Below, in pieces: positions 62,490-64,000 of a stretch of 64,000 bases of DNA. The stretch is from assembly GCA_042089915.1 (NCBI GenBank), contig JBELJZ010000010.1, positions 1 to 64,000 of the forward strand, in the 5' to 3' direction. The notes under the pieces were generated by a model that worked only from the letters and a program-made list of their open reading frames with translations, was not told where the DNA came from and searched no databases. How positions within the stretch are numbered: position 1 is the stretch's first letter; each line of letters starts with the position of its first letter. This DNA is from UBA8752 sp002172485 (lineage in GTDB: Bacteria > Bacteroidota > Bacteroidia > Flavobacteriales_D > Sanyastnellaceae). Made by a program: the position numbers and the translations under genes.

Positions 62490-63290
62490 TCAATCGTCCC
62501 ACTGGTACTCGAAGTCGGCGTCTTCCAGCCGCTCGGGCCGGGCTTTGAATGCGGTGAACCGCTCGCGGGTCCAGAGGATGAATTCATACTGGGTCAAGGC
62601 CTTCAACACCGCTTCTCCCGGATCGACAAATTCCACGAACGCATCGAATTCCTCTGGCGCGAGGGACACGATGTCGTAGTCGACATACTTGCCCATCAGC
62701 TCCTTGAGCAGGTCCCTCCGGCGGTCCTCGTTTTCCAGCCTCGCCACTTCACGCTTGCTGCGCTCCATGCGGTTGAACTGCTCGTAGAGATAGGTGATCG
62801 GACTGGTCAAGGCGTCAATGCCGCTGGTCCGCATCTCCTTCTCCTCGTAGCCGAGGGCTTGAATGTCCCGGACAATGTCTCCCAGGTCCCGCGGGGCGAT
62901 GACCTCCGCCGTGGCCACATCCACCGCGATGCGGGCCAAGTGAACGGTCCAATTCCAGGCCCCTTCCCCTGGCAGCTGCTGGGGCACGCGCCGGGTCACC
63001 GTGCGAAACCCAATGGCGGCGAATTGCACGGTGTCGCCTGGCAGGACCTGGAGCGCAAACCGACCGCTGGCACTGCCGAATCGGCCTTCACCTGTGGATC
63101 GATTGACGATCATGCACCCGGGCAACCCCCGTCCATCTGGACCCAGCACTTCCCCTCGAAGGCCCACTTGTATGACGGAGTCCACGGGCAACTGTGGCAT
63201 TTGCGCGAACGCCTTGGCCGGCCCGATGAAAGCCCACAGGACCAAGACCACAAACCACCATGTCCAAGAACCAGGATGCTGCGTGCGCAT
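62490..63290 (-). CDS. Exported carboxypeptidase-regulatory-like domain protein (paralogue of 5316-5972)
   Basis: A 266-residue protein with a signal peptide (to ~AKAFAQ), a CarboxypepD_reg-like beta-sandwich (about 43-125: LRGEVLGPDGRGLPGCMIV, GDTVQFAAIGFRTV), then a charged helical half (130-266) ending in acidic residues. It matches the architecture of the protein at 5316-5972, which is coupled to a TonB receptor. The function is unknown; a periplasmic structural role is plausible. It is divergent from meaB with 35 nt between the starts. Confidence 0.75.
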   Translation of the reverse strand: MRTQHPGSWTWWFVVLVLWAFIGPAKAFAQMPQLPVDSVIQVGLRGEVLGPDGRGLPGCMIVNRSTGEGRFGSASGRFALQVLPGDTVQFAAIGFRTVTRRVPQQLPGEGAWNWTVHLARIAVDVATAEVIAPRDLGDIVRDIQALGYEEKEMRTSGIDALTSPITYLYEQFNRMERSKREVARLENEDRRRDLLKELMGKYVDYDIVSLAPEEFDAFVEFVDPGEAVLKALTQYEFILWTRERFTAFKARPERLEDADFEYQWDD

Positions 63291-63297
63291 GAGGGGA

Positions 63298-63305
63298 CCA
63301 AACTA
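63298..63305 (-). promoter_or_regulatory. Putative -7 element TAGTTTGG for the minus-strand regulatory-domain gene
   Basis: Minus-strand TAGTTTGG ends 7 nt before the ATG at 63290. It lies back to back with the plus-strand TAACTTCG at 63310-63317. Confidence 0.4.
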
Positions 63306-63309
63306 CCGC

Positions 63310-63317
63310 TAACTTCG
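63310..63317 (+). promoter_or_regulatory. Putative -7 element TAACTTCG before meaB
   Basis: TAACTTCG lies 8 nt before the meaB ATG at 63326, within the 35-bp divergent region. Confidence 0.4.
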
Positions 63318-63325
63318 GCCCCGGC

Positions 63326-64000
63326 ATGGCCAAAGACCCTCAAAATGATGCACGGAAACGTGCGATGGATCGGATCCGGGAGGCGCAAAAGACGGCGTAT
63401 TCCGATGCCGCAACCTGGGCGGATGCCATCCAGCAAGGTGACCGGGTGGCCTTGGCCAAAGCCATCAGCCTCGTGGAGAGCCACCGCCCCGACGACCGGC
63501 CCACAGCTGAAGACTTGTTGTCCAGGTTGGCGCCCCACCGCGTCCAAGCACATCGCTATGGCATCACGGGTGTCCCGGGTGTCGGCAAGAGCACCTGGAT
63601 TGAGGCGGCGGGCATGGCATTGATCCAGCGGGGCCACCGTGTGGCGGTCTTGGCGGTCGACCCCTCCAGCCAACGAACCGGCGGGAGCATGCTCGGCGAC
63701 AAAACCCGCATGGGGGACCTCGCCCAACACGCCGATGCCTTTGTTCGCCCCTCCCCTGCGGGCGCGGCTCTGGGTGGTGTTGCCCGCGCCACCCGAGAGA
63801 CCTTGGTCCTTTGCGAAGCGGCTGGATTTGACCGCATTTTGATCGAAACGGTCGGAGTGGGACAAAGTGAAACGGAGGTGCGCCGCATGACCGACTTGTT
63901 CCTGCTGCTCATGCTTCCCGGCGGAGGCGATGGCGTTCAGGGAATCAAACGCGGCATCCTCGAGTGGGCCGATGTGTTGATCATGAACAAATGCGATGGA
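63326..64000 (+). CDS. meaB: Methylmalonyl-CoA mutase-associated GTPase MeaB (N-terminal part, truncated by window edge)
   Basis: The frame stays open to the right edge, giving 225 residues. The Walker A motif is GVPGVGKST (82-90), followed by VLAVDPSSQRTGGSMLGDKTRM, the G3-like LIETVGVGQSE and a G4 motif NKCD at the very end, where MeaB proteins more often have NKAD. MeaB/ArgK protects and loads adenosylcobalamin in methylmalonyl-CoA mutase, which implies a propionate or methylmalonyl pathway with the mutase encoded elsewhere. The gene continues past 64000. Confidence 0.93.
   Translation, partial: MAKDPQNDARKRAMDRIREAQKTAYSDAATWADAIQQGDRVALAKAISLVESHRPDDRPTAEDLLSRLAPHRVQAHRYGITGVPGVGKSTWIEAAGMALIQRGHRVAVLAVDPSSQRTGGSMLGDKTRMGDLAQHADAFVRPSPAGAALGGVARATRETLVLCEAAGFDRILIETVGVGQSETEVRRMTDLFLLLMLPGGGDGVQGIKRGILEWADVLIMNKCDG

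Overview
The window is chromosomal DNA of a GC-rich member of the Bacteroidota, most likely a Flavobacteriales-like lineage. The evidence is type IX secretion (T9SS) C-terminal signals of type A (168-1730, 47588-52117, 52135-52839) and type B (8607-10646), a TonB-dependent receptor with a carboxypeptidase-regulatory N-terminus, a DUF4249 lipoprotein, a long NusB next to DUF1573-YajC-YbbR, and start regions carrying a TAnnTTTG-like element instead of a strong Shine-Dalgarno site. There are no rRNA genes, CRISPR arrays, insertion sequences or prophage genes, and I saw no convincing tRNA. A run of 100 N (11083-11182) is an assembly gap inside a tandem-repeat gene.

Layout. 1-5275 (+): a C-terminal gene fragment, a T9SS-exported serine hydrolase, an SDR oxidoreductase coupled to a glycosyltransferase, and release factor 3. 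5316-10646 (+): a small regulatory-domain protein coupled to a TonB receptor, then a lectin-domain type-B T9SS protein. 10695-14093 (-): a very large calcium-binding-repeat protein. 14197-23558 (-): a compact run read parE-parC-GH13 lipoprotein-mgsA-prmC-ligA. 23740-30386 (+): two large secreted proteins, a metzincin protease and a BNR/Asp-box protein. 30414-34117 (+): overlapping pepD-surE-small membrane protein-lpxB. 34122-36549 (-): a MuiA-like DUF4139 protein and a DUF4249 lipoprotein. 36667-43961 (+): nusB-DUF1573-yajC-ybbR-nhaC, then uvrA and a LOG-family protein. 43996-47515 (+): a small lipoprotein, a truncated secreted ORF, and htpG coupled to a TerB/J-domain co-chaperone. 47588-55771 (-): a gingipain-family protease with a small T9SS protein upstream, an SRPBCC/YkuK pair, and a soluble hybrid histidine kinase. 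55828-61844 (+): an overlapping LysM/pseudo-transglycosylase-SGNH-SGNH-MBOAT operon. The right end has small envelope proteins, a second carboxypeptidase-regulatory protein (-) and the start of meaB, which runs off the window.

How the genes work together. Much of the window serves the cell surface: secreted proteases, adhesin-like repeat proteins, TonB uptake, lipid A synthesis and a probable O-acylation operon. Core functions (topoisomerase IV, DNA ligase, UvrA, NusB, RF3, HtpG) are interleaved.

The observations most worth following are: (i) a TAnnTT(T/C)(G/C/A) element exactly 4 nt before the start codon of eight genes and 5-8 nt before several more, suggesting leaderless or near-leaderless transcripts; (ii) three giant secreted proteins that lack a recognisable T9SS tail but share Cys-rich repeats and a dockerin-like C-terminus; (iii) a LysM protein with a degenerate transglycosylase fold heading an SGNH/MBOAT acylation operon; and (iv) a GH13 lipoprotein whose catalytic nucleophile is replaced by Asn. 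None of these is proven novel from sequence alone.
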